In this document: piece by piece, positions 29,101-37,362 of the stretch
Numbering within the stretch: the stretch's first letter is position 1
Layout: each line of letters begins with the position of its first letter
Assembly (NCBI RefSeq): GCF_029844725.1
Contig: NZ_JAOCKJ010000005.1
Span: forward strand, 62,001 to 126,000
Reading direction: 5' to 3'
DNA from: Pantoea sp. GD03673
Lineage (GTDB): Bacteria > Pseudomonadota > Gammaproteobacteria > Enterobacterales > Enterobacteriaceae
Length of the DNA stretch: 64,000 nt
The notes under the pieces: generated by a model
What the model saw: the letters and a program-made list of their open reading frames with translations, nothing else
Databases searched by the model: none
What the model was told of the DNA's origin: nothing
Position numbers and translations under genes: made by a program

Positions 29101-32100
29101 CGGACGTGGTGAACGGCGTGGGCCAGGTCAGCCCGCAGAGCGGCGAGTGGGCGCTGACGGTGGACACCGCGGCCCCGGCGGCGGTGAGCGACCTGGTGGT
29201 GACCGACGACGCGGGGGCCCTGACCGGGGCGCTGGCGGACGGTGACACCACCGACGACAGCACCCCGACCCTGAGCGGCACCGCGGAGGCGGGCGGCACG
29301 GTGAACATCATCGACAACGGCCAGGTGATCGGCTCGGTCACGGCCGGTAAGGACGGTGCGTGGAGCTGGACCCCGGCGGCGGCGCTGGCGGACGGCGACC
29401 ACACGCTGGCGGTGAGCGTGACCGACGCGGCGGGCAACACCGGGGCGGCGACGCCGGGCCTGACGGTGACGGTGGACACCAGCGGCAACCTGATCCAGAT
29501 CACCAGCGTGACGGACAGCGCGGGCAGCGTGACCGGCAACATCGCGGCGGGCGGGGTGACGGACGACGCGGCGCCGGTGGTGAACGGCACGGGCAAGGCG
29601 GGCAGCGTGGTGAGCCTGTACGACGGGGACGTCCTGGTGGGCACGGCCACGGTGCGGGGCAACGGGATCTGGAGCCTGGCGCCGGGCGCGGCGCTGGCGG
29701 AGGGGCCGCACACGCTGCGCGCGGTGTCGACGGACGCGGCGGGCGTGGTGAGCGACGCGGTGACGTTCAGCTTCACCGTCGACCTGACGGCGCCGGCGCG
29801 GCCGGTGATCGGCGGGGCCACGGACGACGTGGGCAGCGTGCAGGGGGCGCTGGCGAACGGGGCGGTGAGCGACGATCCGACGCCGACGCTCACGGGCACG
29901 GCGGAGGCGGGCAGCACGGTGACGATCTATGACGGCGGCACGGTGCTGGGCAGCGTGACGGCGGGCGCGGACGGTGCCTGGAGCTTCACGCCGACCTCGA
30001 CCCTGGGGGAAGGGGCGCACAGCTTCACGGCCACGGCCACGGACGCGGCGGGCAACACCGGCCCGGCCTCGGCGGGCTTTGAGCTGACGCTGGACTTCAC
30101 CCCGCCGGACGCCGCAAACCTGGCGATCACCGGCTATGAGGATGATGCGGGCGAGGTCACCGGCAACGTGGTAAGCGGCAGTAGCAGCGACGACACCACG
30201 CCGGTCATCAGCGGCACCGGCACGGCGGGCAACACGATCACCGTGTACGACACGCTGAACGGCACGCAGACCGTGCTGGGCAGCGCCACGGTGGGCGCGG
30301 ACGGCACCTGGCGCCTGGCGGTGGACGATGCGAACGCCCTGGCATTGGGCACCCACGGCCTCACGGCGGTGGAGAGCGATCCGGCGGGCAACAGCACCAG
30401 CCCGACCCCGGCCTACACGGTCACGGTCGTGTCTGCAACGTTACCGACGCCAACCATTGATACCGTGATGGACGATGCCGGTGTCTATGTGGGCGCGTTG
30501 ACAACGGGTGCAACTACCGATGACACGACGCCAACACTTGCGGGTACAGCTACGGCCAACAGTACTGTGCGTCTGTATGACAATGGCACGTTAATCGCGA
30601 GTGTTACTGCCAGCGCTCAGGGTACCTGGACGTATACCGTATCGCCTGCACTGCCTGATGGTGCTCATGCGTTTACCGTTGATGCGGTTAACAGCGTGGG
30701 GCAGCACAGTAAGCAGAGTACAGCGTTCGATATGACACTGGATACCTCGGGTCCGAATGTGACAGGAATGACGACGACAGCCGCTATCTCTACAGACACC
30801 TCGAGTGGGCTGGTAGTGGGTGACCTGTTCAGCCACAGTACTGATGCGACTAACAGTGACATGATCACGCGTGACTCTACAGTCACCATTAGCGGTAAAT
30901 TGAGCCAGGCACTGAAGAGCACGGAAATTCTGCAGATTACCTTTGATAATGGTAAGACGTGGGCATCACTGCTCTCTGACAGCGGCACAGACTGGAACTA
31001 TACCCTGGCTGCAGCCACGGCAAGTACTACCTATGATTATCATCTGCGGGTGATTAACTCTGTTGGTGTGATTGCTGCTGATACTGCTTTCAAAGATAAA
31101 TACCAGGTGGTTATCGACCTTGATTCACCAGATGCTCTTACGAGAGCGCCTAAAGTAGATGCAGCGATTAGCAGCAACGATGTCTTGCTATTTAGCAGTA
31201 CGACCTATGGCAGGGTTGAAGCTGGCGCTATCGTTTCACTGGTGAGCGATGTGAATCAGAATGGTACTTATCAGGAAGGCCTTGATAAGGTCTTAGGGTT
31301 CGCAACCGCTAACAGTGATGGTACCTGGTCAATGTCAGTGTCATTGCCTACGGGTGCACATAACCTGGCCTTTGTAGTCTGGGATTTGGCCGGCAACCGT
31401 TCTGCAATGAGCGTCAGTACCAGTACTGGTGTTACCGATGGTTCGGGTGTGACGGTGATTGAGCAAAACTGGGGCGGAACGACCGATGCAGACAATCGCG
31501 GCCTGAATGCAGCGGCAGTGACCATCAACCAGTATGGTGGCTGGTCATTTGCTCAAAGCGTACGCGGTACAACTGGCACGACAACGGCAAATGCCCTGCG
31601 CGTCTATAACGAAGTGAATCAGCAGGATTACACCTCGACATATCTTGATCAGCCGTCAAAGGCTAATGGCGCAGAGTACAACGTTAATGACACGAGCTAT
31701 AGCCGCTACATTAACTCAATGACCTTTGCCGATATTAACCGTGACGGTTACACCGACATCATGTCGCAGGTGAGTTCTTACGGTAACGCCAACCACACGG
31801 CTTACTGGATGCAAAATGCGGATGGTACTTATCAGGCGCATGCCCTGAACCAGGGATCGCTGAACCACTTAGGTGGGGTCATTGCGTATGACCGTGAAGG
31901 TGATGGCTATCTTGACTTCGTCCTGGCAGACTCCGAGTCAGATTCCATTTCGTTTATTAAAAACGTAAATGGCTCGCTCACTTATGAGTCCAATAAGGGC
32001 TTTTCAAATGGTCATCCGGGCGGCGCTATACCATCAGCTCTGAGCATTCTGCATGAAGTGGGCGCAGTCGATATCGACAACAACGGTACTGTCGATATCA

Positions 32101-33821
32101 CCGCGCACATCGACTACAACGGCGCATCAAGCTATGTCGGTAACGCCTCACGTGGTCTGGGTATTCTGTACAACACCGCCAACGGTAACGGCACGACCAG
32201 CTTTAGCTCAGTCGGTTATTACGCCAACGTATTCCGCAATGATGGTGCAAACGACTATGGTAACTATTCCATGTCGATGACCTATGCGGACTTCAACGGC
32301 GACGGCTGGCTGGATCTGTTCCTGAGCGGTGGTTCCAAAGCCGGAGTGAACAGCAATGAGAACCGTATTTATCTGAACGACGGTAAAGGAAACCTGCTGG
32401 CAAGCGATGCAAATGCATTGTGGTTTGGTGACTCATTACTGGGGGGAACATCGCTGGCAGTTGACTGGAACCACGATGGTAAGATGGACATCATCGAGAT
32501 TCCACGTTCGGGTACATCCGGATCACCAACGCTTTACCTGAATACGGGGACCAACAACTGGCGTACAGCGGGTATTACGTTAACGGATAGTGACTACTCA
32601 AACCTGACGGGTGCCGTGGCGCTGGACTACGACTGGGACGGTTCGATGGACCTGGTAGTTTACCGTTCAGGGGCTGATGCTGCGGTGGTATCTTCAGACA
32701 ATTCCGCTCCGACACTGCTGGTGAAAAATACCAACGTGGCGGCAGATGGTACCAGCCTGAAGATTCGTATCGTTGATGGTGAAGGTATCAATACCTTCTA
32801 CAGCAACACGGTGAAGCTCTATAACTCCGCAGGTGAGCTGGTTGCCACGCAGCTGATTAACCCGCAGGCGTCTGGTTCAAGTAACAGCATGGGACTGGTG
32901 AGTTTCTTTGGACTGGATGTCAATGAAACATACTCCGTTCAGCTGCTTCGGGTAACAAACGGCGCAGCCAACCACGTTGGGGCAACTGCCAGCATTGGCG
33001 GCTACATCAACGGTACGGTGAACGAGAACTGGGGCAATCTGACAACGGGTAAATCGCATGATGCTTATGTACTGACGGCAGAGAAAATCAGCGACGTAAA
33101 CAGCACTACCGGCAACGGTATTATTGGTACGGGTTATAACGATACCTTCTTCAGTACAGCGGGTAACGATACCTACACGGGTGGTGGTGGCTGGAACCTT
33201 ACTGTCACAGGTACTCAGGTCTGGAGTGAAACTGCGGGTCTGGATATTGTGGACTACAGTCATGCTCCTGGTGCGATTACTGCCAACCTGAAGACAGGCG
33301 TAGCAGTAGGACATGGCTTCGATACGCTGGTGAGTATCGAAGGGCTGATTGGTACCAGCGAGGGTGACACCTTTACTGACAACGCTGCAAACAACCAGTT
33401 TGAAGGGCGTGGTGGTAATGATGTCTTCTGGCTGACTAACGGCGGCAATGACGTGCTGATGTATAAAGTCCTGACCGGTTATAAGTCCGATGGCACGGGA
33501 GGTAATGGTCACGATACCGTACATGATTTCCATGTTGGCAATCTGGCTACCGATAGCAATGCGGACCTTATCGACCTGAGCGATCTTCTGGATTACACCG
33601 GCAGTATCTCGTTCTTCAGGGATAATGGCGTGCTGCAGCTGGATAATAGTTCCAGGGATATCCTGAACTATCTGAAGGTGGAAACCTCAGGCCATAATAC
33701 AGTCATCAGTATTGACCGTGACGGTACCGGTGGTGCGTATGGATTCACCAATATTATTACATTGGCTGATACCCAGACCGACCTTGTAACTTTATTGCAG
33801 AACAATCAGATAATGGTGTAA
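26145..33821 (+). CDS. Giant BapA/LapF-type secreted adhesin with Ig-like and FG-GAP repeats
   Basis: A 2,558-residue surface adhesin secreted by a type I system. It has no Sec signal. Residues 1-140 resemble the BapA/Bap/LapF prefix domain, followed by a Gly/Ala-rich hydrophobic stretch (146-165) and an acidic linker. From ~186 to ~1535 there are 13 bacterial Ig-like repeats of ~100-110 residues (patterns IYDNDQPIGSV, DADGSWSWTP, TETDAAGNTSAP), then two more divergent ones to ~1765. Residues ~1855-2170 form an FG-GAP/VCBS-like block with six DxDxDG-type calcium loops (DINRDGYTD, DREGDGYLD, DIDNNGTVD, DFNGDGWLD, DWNHDGKMD, DYDWDGSMD). The C-terminal ~240 residues look like a type I secretion target domain (GTGYNDTFFSTAGNDTYTGGGG). 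The secretion genes lie downstream. Base composition changes sharply inside the gene (see findings). Likely role: cell-cell and surface attachment in biofilm. Confidence 0.92.
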   Translation: MSEKSIVLITHHADGKNQNVTAKGSHPAKVVVKPGSQYLLKNETNDFAPENVILKRVGDDLFVIQEGESEPVIILEDYYANDGHPPLLLGMAEDGMLYPYIPVSGEGYETGYLMADGQLSPVALGGDTYGPGAPYVAAQEDSNTLYPLFGLLAGAGAIGTGAAIIHHNNKDDDSSSPAVTPPHSQGIGQITDNTGPVRGALTDGAITDESMPQISGQGTAGNIVTLYDNGTAIGSATIDADGKWSWTPAAPMADGSHALHTTETDPAGNVSDASDAITIIVDTVPPDQSTVPTITDSAGNVIVNGGATNEVQPNISGKGEAGNTVVIYDNDQPIGSVVVSPDGSWSFTPDEPMEEGSHSINTIETDPAGNSSAPTEANDITIDTVAPEKAATPTITDNVGDITGPLNSGDSTDDAQPELSGKGEAGSTVIIYDNDQPIGSVVVDADGSWSWTPDAPLAEGEHSIHTTETDVAGNTSAPTDAVTITVDTTAPDQGGTPTIKDDAGNVIDNGGATNDAQPEISGKGEAGNTVVIYDNDKPIGSVVVDADGSWSYTPDAPMADGSHSINTVETDAAGNSSAPSPAEVITVDTVEPNAVVPTIKDDAGNVVNSGDTTRDAQPEISGTGEAGNTVVIYDNDKPIGSVVVDADGSWSYTPDVPMADGSHSINTTETDAAGNTSAPTTAEVITIDTVAPEKAAAPVATDNVGDVTGPILNGGLTDDGQPGFSGKGEAGNTVVIYDNDQAIGSATIDADGNWSWKPATPMAEGNHSIHTTETDKAGNTSVPSDTLGFTTDTTPPDVTKLAITGYADDVGEVTGNVISGGSSDDTTPVISGTGTAGDTITVYDTLNGTQIVLGSATVGADGTWQLAVDGAHALAAGTHGLTAVESDPAGNSTSPTPAYTVTVVTGAPAAPSINTVIDDVGVTEPLQKGAVTNDSTPTLNGTAGNSVTVRIYDNGTLIGSTTSGADGTWSFTPSRGVADGSHAFTADVVNGVGQVSPQSGEWALTVDTAAPAAVSDLVVTDDAGALTGALADGDTTDDSTPTLSGTAEAGGTVNIIDNGQVIGSVTAGKDGAWSWTPAAALADGDHTLAVSVTDAAGNTGAATPGLTVTVDTSGNLIQITSVTDSAGSVTGNIAAGGVTDDAAPVVNGTGKAGSVVSLYDGDVLVGTATVRGNGIWSLAPGAALAEGPHTLRAVSTDAAGVVSDAVTFSFTVDLTAPARPVIGGATDDVGSVQGALANGAVSDDPTPTLTGTAEAGSTVTIYDGGTVLGSVTAGADGAWSFTPTSTLGEGAHSFTATATDAAGNTGPASAGFELTLDFTPPDAANLAITGYEDDAGEVTGNVVSGSSSDDTTPVISGTGTAGNTITVYDTLNGTQTVLGSATVGADGTWRLAVDDANALALGTHGLTAVESDPAGNSTSPTPAYTVTVVSATLPTPTIDTVMDDAGVYVGALTTGATTDDTTPTLAGTATANSTVRLYDNGTLIASVTASAQGTWTYTVSPALPDGAHAFTVDAVNSVGQHSKQSTAFDMTLDTSGPNVTGMTTTAAISTDTSSGLVVGDLFSHSTDATNSDMITRDSTVTISGKLSQALKSTEILQITFDNGKTWASLLSDSGTDWNYTLAAATASTTYDYHLRVINSVGVIAADTAFKDKYQVVIDLDSPDALTRAPKVDAAISSNDVLLFSSTTYGRVEAGAIVSLVSDVNQNGTYQEGLDKVLGFATANSDGTWSMSVSLPTGAHNLAFVVWDLAGNRSAMSVSTSTGVTDGSGVTVIEQNWGGTTDADNRGLNAAAVTINQYGGWSFAQSVRGTTGTTTANALRVYNEVNQQDYTSTYLDQPSKANGAEYNVNDTSYSRYINSMTFADINRDGYTDIMSQVSSYGNANHTAYWMQNADGTYQAHALNQGSLNHLGGVIAYDREGDGYLDFVLADSESDSISFIKNVNGSLTYESNKGFSNGHPGGAIPSALSILHEVGAVDIDNNGTVDITAHIDYNGASSYVGNASRGLGILYNTANGNGTTSFSSVGYYANVFRNDGANDYGNYSMSMTYADFNGDGWLDLFLSGGSKAGVNSNENRIYLNDGKGNLLASDANALWFGDSLLGGTSLAVDWNHDGKMDIIEIPRSGTSGSPTLYLNTGTNNWRTAGITLTDSDYSNLTGAVALDYDWDGSMDLVVYRSGADAAVVSSDNSAPTLLVKNTNVAADGTSLKIRIVDGEGINTFYSNTVKLYNSAGELVATQLINPQASGSSNSMGLVSFFGLDVNETYSVQLLRVTNGAANHVGATASIGGYINGTVNENWGNLTTGKSHDAYVLTAEKISDVNSTTGNGIIGTGYNDTFFSTAGNDTYTGGGGWNLTVTGTQVWSETAGLDIVDYSHAPGAITANLKTGVAVGHGFDTLVSIEGLIGTSEGDTFTDNAANNQFEGRGGNDVFWLTNGGNDVLMYKVLTGYKSDGTGGNGHDTVHDFHVGNLATDSNADLIDLSDLLDYTGSISFFRDNGVLQLDNSSRDILNYLKVETSGHNTVISIDRDGTGGAYGFTNIITLADTQTDLVTLLQNNQIMV
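28611..28846 (+). repeat. Direct repeat copy 1 (in Ig unit 7)
   Basis: A 236-base stretch that recurs 1,575 bases downstream with about 11 mismatches by hand count (about 95% identity). It lies at the left end of the GC-saturated block. Confidence 0.9.
30186..30421 (+). repeat. Direct repeat copy 2 (in Ig unit 12)
   Basis: Second copy of the 236-base repeat, at the right end of the GC-saturated block. The offset of 1,575 bases equals exactly 525 codons, so exchange between copies keeps the reading frame. Confidence 0.9.
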
Positions 33822-33826
33822 GGATT

Positions 33827-33859
33827 AATTAGCTCGCCGTCCTGGACGGCGAGCTAATT
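33827..33859 (+). other. Perfect 15-bp hairpin after the adhesin gene, no U-tract
   Basis: AATTAGCTCGCCGTC pairs perfectly with its complement across a 3-base loop, starting 5 bases after the adhesin stop. Only three T follow. It may be a partial terminator or an RNA 3'-end stabiliser that separates adhesin from secretion-gene expression. Confidence 0.8.
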
Positions 33860-33942
33860 TCACATCATTCCTGTTTATTGCAATTTTCCATATTGTTTTC
33901 AGATCCCTCTGTTTAAATATCCAGAGGGAGCGGAGTTCATAA

Positions 33943-34869
33943 ATGAAAGTGAAAAAATTAAATTTCTCGTGTGCTTTGCGGGTTGTTACCCTGGCATTGT
34001 TTTCACTGATGGCATCGGGTCTTCAGGCGCAAGCGGAAAGTACCACGGTAAATTCAGAGACTAAACGTCAGAAAGTAAATGTTCAGTATCACTCTTTGCC
34101 GCAGGTGATCCCTGAACAGGCCCAGATGGTTTATTACTACCCAAAAGAGATAAACGCAGGTCCGCTGTATGTGTATGTCGATAAACAGTTTCACACAGCC
34201 TTATTGCCAGGCCAGTTTACAGTGATGTGTGTTGCTACAGGTGAGCATGCTTTTTCTACCGCGATAACGGATGAACCTGACTACAAGAATAAACTGCATT
34301 CTTTTTTTAACGCTAAGTTTAAAGGCGGATTGACGTATTTTGTTAAAATGAATTCAGCCAGCAGCACTGTAACAAACATTGCCGTAACGCGGCAGGACGC
34401 CGAGCGTGATTTGGCTTCACTGCAGCGTCAGGTCAAATTAATCAATCGTGCTTCCGCTGTTAAGGCGTGCCAGTATATTGGTGGGTCAACAGTGAATACG
34501 ATGCTGGTTCAGGATTCACTGCTATTTAATTTTGGTGGCAGTGACTATCATGATCTGTTGCCAGAATCGCGCAATCGCCTTAGCAGGATTCTGAAAACGA
34601 TAAAAAACCCTGATGATATCAATGCAGTAAAAATTACAGGGTTCACGGACGGCATTGGTGACATCGATAAAAATATGCGCCTTTCACAGGCTCGCGCAGA
34701 TACAGTGCGTCAGGTGTTAGTTCGCGCTGGCATTGGCAGCCATCTGATCATCGCTGAGGGCGGAGGCGTAGCGCACTCAGCAAATGGCTGTACTGCTAAA
34801 GCCAGTCATCAGTCCGATGGGTGTAATAAGGTGAGCCGCCGTGCAGAAATTATGATTGATGGTCAGTAA
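33943..34869 (+). CDS. OmpA-family periplasmic/outer-membrane protein of the adhesin cluster
   Basis: A 308-residue exported protein with a signal peptide (cleavage near LQAQAES, about residue 32). The C-terminal part (about 185-308) is an OmpA-like peptidoglycan-binding domain, with ITGFTDGIGDIDKNMRLSQARADTVRQVL as its core. The middle part (about 60-150) resembles the DUF2846-type fold often found in small lipoproteins, but this is uncertain. It sits between the adhesin and the secretion genes. A comparable OmpA-like gene is found in the bpfA-agg adhesin operon of Shewanella, as I recall, so it may anchor the export channel or adhesin to the cell wall. Composition is relatively AT-rich. Confidence 0.78.
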   Translation: MKVKKLNFSCALRVVTLALFSLMASGLQAQAESTTVNSETKRQKVNVQYHSLPQVIPEQAQMVYYYPKEINAGPLYVYVDKQFHTALLPGQFTVMCVATGEHAFSTAITDEPDYKNKLHSFFNAKFKGGLTYFVKMNSASSTVTNIAVTRQDAERDLASLQRQVKLINRASAVKACQYIGGSTVNTMLVQDSLLFNFGGSDYHDLLPESRNRLSRILKTIKNPDDINAVKITGFTDGIGDIDKNMRLSQARADTVRQVLVRAGIGSHLIIAEGGGVAHSANGCTAKASHQSDGCNKVSRRAEIMIDGQ

Positions 34870-34884
34870 AAGTATTATCAAATA

Positions 34885-34929
34885 AGACTAAACCTCTATG
34901 CCTGACGGGCATAGAGGTTGATCTTAGTC
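34885..34929 (+). other. Extended hairpin after the OmpA-like gene, no U-tract
   Basis: AACCTCTATGCC pairs with GGCATAGAGGTT across a 5-base loop, and outer GACTAA / TTAGTC can extend it. No T-run follows. Together with the hairpin after the adhesin it suggests stepwise reduction or processing of one long transcript. Confidence 0.7.
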
Positions 34930-35157
34930 ATATTTTAATGACATGGCCCATAATAATGAATTACTTTTCATTCGCGTGCGGCCATATGTCTTTTGTTCAT
35001 GGCGCTGTTTCGATTAATATAGCTTCCTGCCTGAGTGTCGGGTTTCACAATTAATTAACTACTGGTGTATTTTAAATGGTTGGCATGCTGACTGTTTATT
35101 TTTATCTATGTGTCAGGGATAGCCTGATAAGGCTTCGTTGTTCTTAATGAGAATGCA
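34930..35157 (+). other. Intergenic region before the secretion ABC transporter gene
   Basis: An AT-rich gap of about 230 bases that may carry a separate promoter for the three secretion genes. I saw no clear -35/-10 pair or gene. Confidence 0.4.
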
Positions 35158-37359
35158 ATGAAAGATAATAACCTTTCGGCCGTTACTGCGGTGTCAAATG
35201 ACAATCACTATTACGAAAGTGAAGAAAAAGATACGCTATTATGTGCAGTGAAATGGCTGTCGAAATATTATGGCAAAGCGGCCAGTACAGCAGTTCTTTT
35301 TTCAGGCTTACCGCGTGGAAAAATGCTGACAGCAGAGCTTGCGGTAAAGATGCTGGATCAGACAGGCATTAATGCCGGATGGGTTAAGCGCGATCTTAAT
35401 ACAATAAACGACTATTTATTCCCTCTGATCGCTGCACAGAAAGAGGGGGACGTTGTCGTTATTACAGGTTGCAGGCGTAGCAAAGGAAAAGTGGAATATG
35501 ATGTGGTCATTCCCGAAACCGGCCTGACACATCAGGTAAGCGCTGAATCGCTTAAAAACGCTTATAACGGCTATGCGTTGCTGGCCAGCAAACGACCCGC
35601 GCTTAACACCCAGGGTGAAAACGATATTCTGCCTCAGGTAAACAGTGGCGGGCACTGGCTGTTCAGTACGTTATGGCGCTATCGCCACTATTTTTACAGC
35701 GCGGCATTAGCCGCACTGCTGGCTAACGTCCTGACACTGGCCTCAACCTTTTTTGTTATGAATGTCTATGATCGGGTCGTACCAAACCAGGCCTACGTAA
35801 CGCTTTGGTCGATGGCGATTGGCGTGACTATTGCCATTATATTTGAATTCGTTTCACGGCAGCTGCGCGCCTGGTTAATTGATGTGGCGGGAAAAAAAGC
35901 CGATCTGATTATTGGTACAAAGCTGTTTCGTCAGATGATGTCGGTACGACTGGAACATAAACCTGCTTCGGCAGGCTCTTTTGCTAACCAGATGCGTGAG
36001 TTTGAATCAATCCGTGATTTCATGACATCAGCTACCCTTGCGACCCTGTCAGATTTGCCATTTTGCCTGCTGTTTCTGGTCATCATCTGGATGATTGGGG
36101 GAGCTCTTGCCTGGGTTCCACTGATGGCGGTACCAGTCATTTTAATTATCAGTCTGATCATTCAGCTGCCGTTGCGGCGCTGTATGCAGGAAAACATGCG
36201 TGAGTCATCCCTGAAGCATGGCATGTTGGTTGAGACCATTTCAGGCATTGAAGCACTGAAAGCAGCGCATGGTGAAGGCGCAATGCAAAAGCGCTGGGAA
36301 GAATACAGCGCGTTATCGGCCCATACTTCGATGAAAACGCGTTATTTGTCCAGTATGACGCTGAACTTCACGACAGCGATACAGCAGCTTACGACGGTTA
36401 TTACCGTTGTCTGTGGTGTTTACATGATCCACAGCGGTGAGTTGAGCATGGGCGCGATGATTGGTGTGGTTATCCTCTCAGGCCGGATGCTGTCACCGCT
36501 CAGTGCTATGGTTGGACTCGCGCTTCGCTATCAGCAGGCAAAAACGGCCTTAACATCGCTGAACAATCTGGTTCGCCTGCCGGTTGACCGGGACAGTAAC
36601 AACAATTATCTGCCAGCGCCCCAATTTCAGGGCAACCTTCATCTCAGGGATATAATTTTTGACTATCCGATCCCGGGAACGGATAAGTCGCTGAATGCCA
36701 TCAATCGTGTGTCGTTTGACGTAAAACCCGGCAGTCGGGTGGCGATTATCGGCAATATCGGGAGCGGGAAGTCAACACTGCTTAAGCTCCTTGCCCGACT
36801 CTACTGGCCGAAAAGCGGACAACTCTCAATCGATGGTGTCGACGCGGGTCAGATCGATCCCGCTGACTGGCACACGACGGTTGGCTATGTCGGACAGGAG
36901 TGCCGTCTTTTCCACGGATCACTGCGCGAAAACGTGATGATCGGTGACCCCTCAGCCAGCACCCTTCACTTTTTACATGTCGCGAAAATGACCGGTCTGG
37001 ATCAGATTGCGGCTCGTCACCCAATGGGCTTCGACATGCCAGTGGGAGAAATGGGGCAATTGCTCTCCGGTGGTCAGCGGCAGCTGGTTGCGCTGGCACG
37101 CTGTCTGCTGCTTGAGCCAAAAATCCTGTTAATGGATGAACCCACCAGCTCAATGGATGCCCTGACGGAAGCCCGGTTTATTCAGCAGCTCAGTAGTGCG
37201 GTAACAACTCAGACGCTGATTATTGTCACCCATCGGCTCTCATTGCTCAGCATGGTCGATCGGCTTCTGGTTATGGAAGACGGCAGAGTTACCCATGACG
37301 GCGACAAAGAAGCCATCATCGCTAAGTTGAGTGCTGCGCAACATCCGGCGGGAGAGTAA
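35158..37359 (+). CDS. Type I secretion ABC transporter (LapB-like)
   Basis: A 733-residue inner membrane ABC exporter. The N-terminal ~125 residues form a C39-like domain that appears non-proteolytic: the segment LLCAVKWLSKYYGK has a Cys, but not in the spacing of the catalytic Cys of C39 peptidases, as in LapB-type proteins, where this domain only docks the substrate. Transmembrane helices cover about 170-450 (landmark VMNVYDRVVPNQAYVTLW, near 200). The ATPase has Walker A GNIGSGKST (about 532-540), signature LSGGQRQLVALARC (about 639) and Walker B ILLMDEPTS. It should drive export of the adhesin. The next gene starts 3 bases after its stop. Confidence 0.93.
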   Translation: MKDNNLSAVTAVSNDNHYYESEEKDTLLCAVKWLSKYYGKAASTAVLFSGLPRGKMLTAELAVKMLDQTGINAGWVKRDLNTINDYLFPLIAAQKEGDVVVITGCRRSKGKVEYDVVIPETGLTHQVSAESLKNAYNGYALLASKRPALNTQGENDILPQVNSGGHWLFSTLWRYRHYFYSAALAALLANVLTLASTFFVMNVYDRVVPNQAYVTLWSMAIGVTIAIIFEFVSRQLRAWLIDVAGKKADLIIGTKLFRQMMSVRLEHKPASAGSFANQMREFESIRDFMTSATLATLSDLPFCLLFLVIIWMIGGALAWVPLMAVPVILIISLIIQLPLRRCMQENMRESSLKHGMLVETISGIEALKAAHGEGAMQKRWEEYSALSAHTSMKTRYLSSMTLNFTTAIQQLTTVITVVCGVYMIHSGELSMGAMIGVVILSGRMLSPLSAMVGLALRYQQAKTALTSLNNLVRLPVDRDSNNNYLPAPQFQGNLHLRDIIFDYPIPGTDKSLNAINRVSFDVKPGSRVAIIGNIGSGKSTLLKLLARLYWPKSGQLSIDGVDAGQIDPADWHTTVGYVGQECRLFHGSLRENVMIGDPSASTLHFLHVAKMTGLDQIAARHPMGFDMPVGEMGQLLSGGQRQLVALARCLLLEPKILLMDEPTSSMDALTEARFIQQLSSAVTTQTLIIVTHRLSLLSMVDRLLVMEDGRVTHDGDKEAIIAKLSAAQHPAGE

Positions 37360-37362
37360 GGA

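Larger units (their letters stand above)
28540..30430 (+). other. GC-saturated block inside the adhesin gene
   Basis: In this block nearly every third codon position is G or C (for example 29041-29200, where I found no A or T in third positions), with GCG, GGC, ACG, GTG, AGC and GAC used almost alone. Sequence on either side uses mixed codons such as GAA, GAT, ACT and GGT. The change is abrupt at both ends. This points to a separate origin or history for these domains. A long open frame on the opposite strand here is a by-product of the codon bias. Confidence 0.85.
26700..31440 (+). repeat. Tandem array of Ig-like domain repeats in the adhesin
   Basis: About fifteen units of ~300-330 bases, each coding one Ig-like domain. 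Units 2-6 are closely similar to each other and of ordinary composition, units 7-12 are extremely GC-rich, and units 13-15 return to lower GC and are more diverged. Units 4 and 5 are the most alike among the ordinary-composition units. Confidence 0.85.

Noticed and set aside
29360..29932. 190-codon plus-strand open frame in another phase
   Set aside because: Same cause: Gly/Arg/Asp-rich shadow of the GC-saturated block.
28494..30356. 620-codon open frame on the minus strand inside the adhesin gene
   Set aside because: It exists only because third positions of the real gene are nearly all G or C, which removes stop codons on the other strand. The peptide is Arg/His/Ala-rich low complexity with no domain.
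26700..31440. CRISPR-like or satellite repeat array
   Set aside because: The repeats are protein-coding units of about 300 bases that keep one reading frame; they are Ig-like domains.
35158..35540. Active C39 peptidase domain on the ABC exporter (bacteriocin type)
   Set aside because: The single Cys does not have the spacing of the catalytic Cys and the substrate has no double-glycine leader; the neighbours are LapB/LapC/TolC types.
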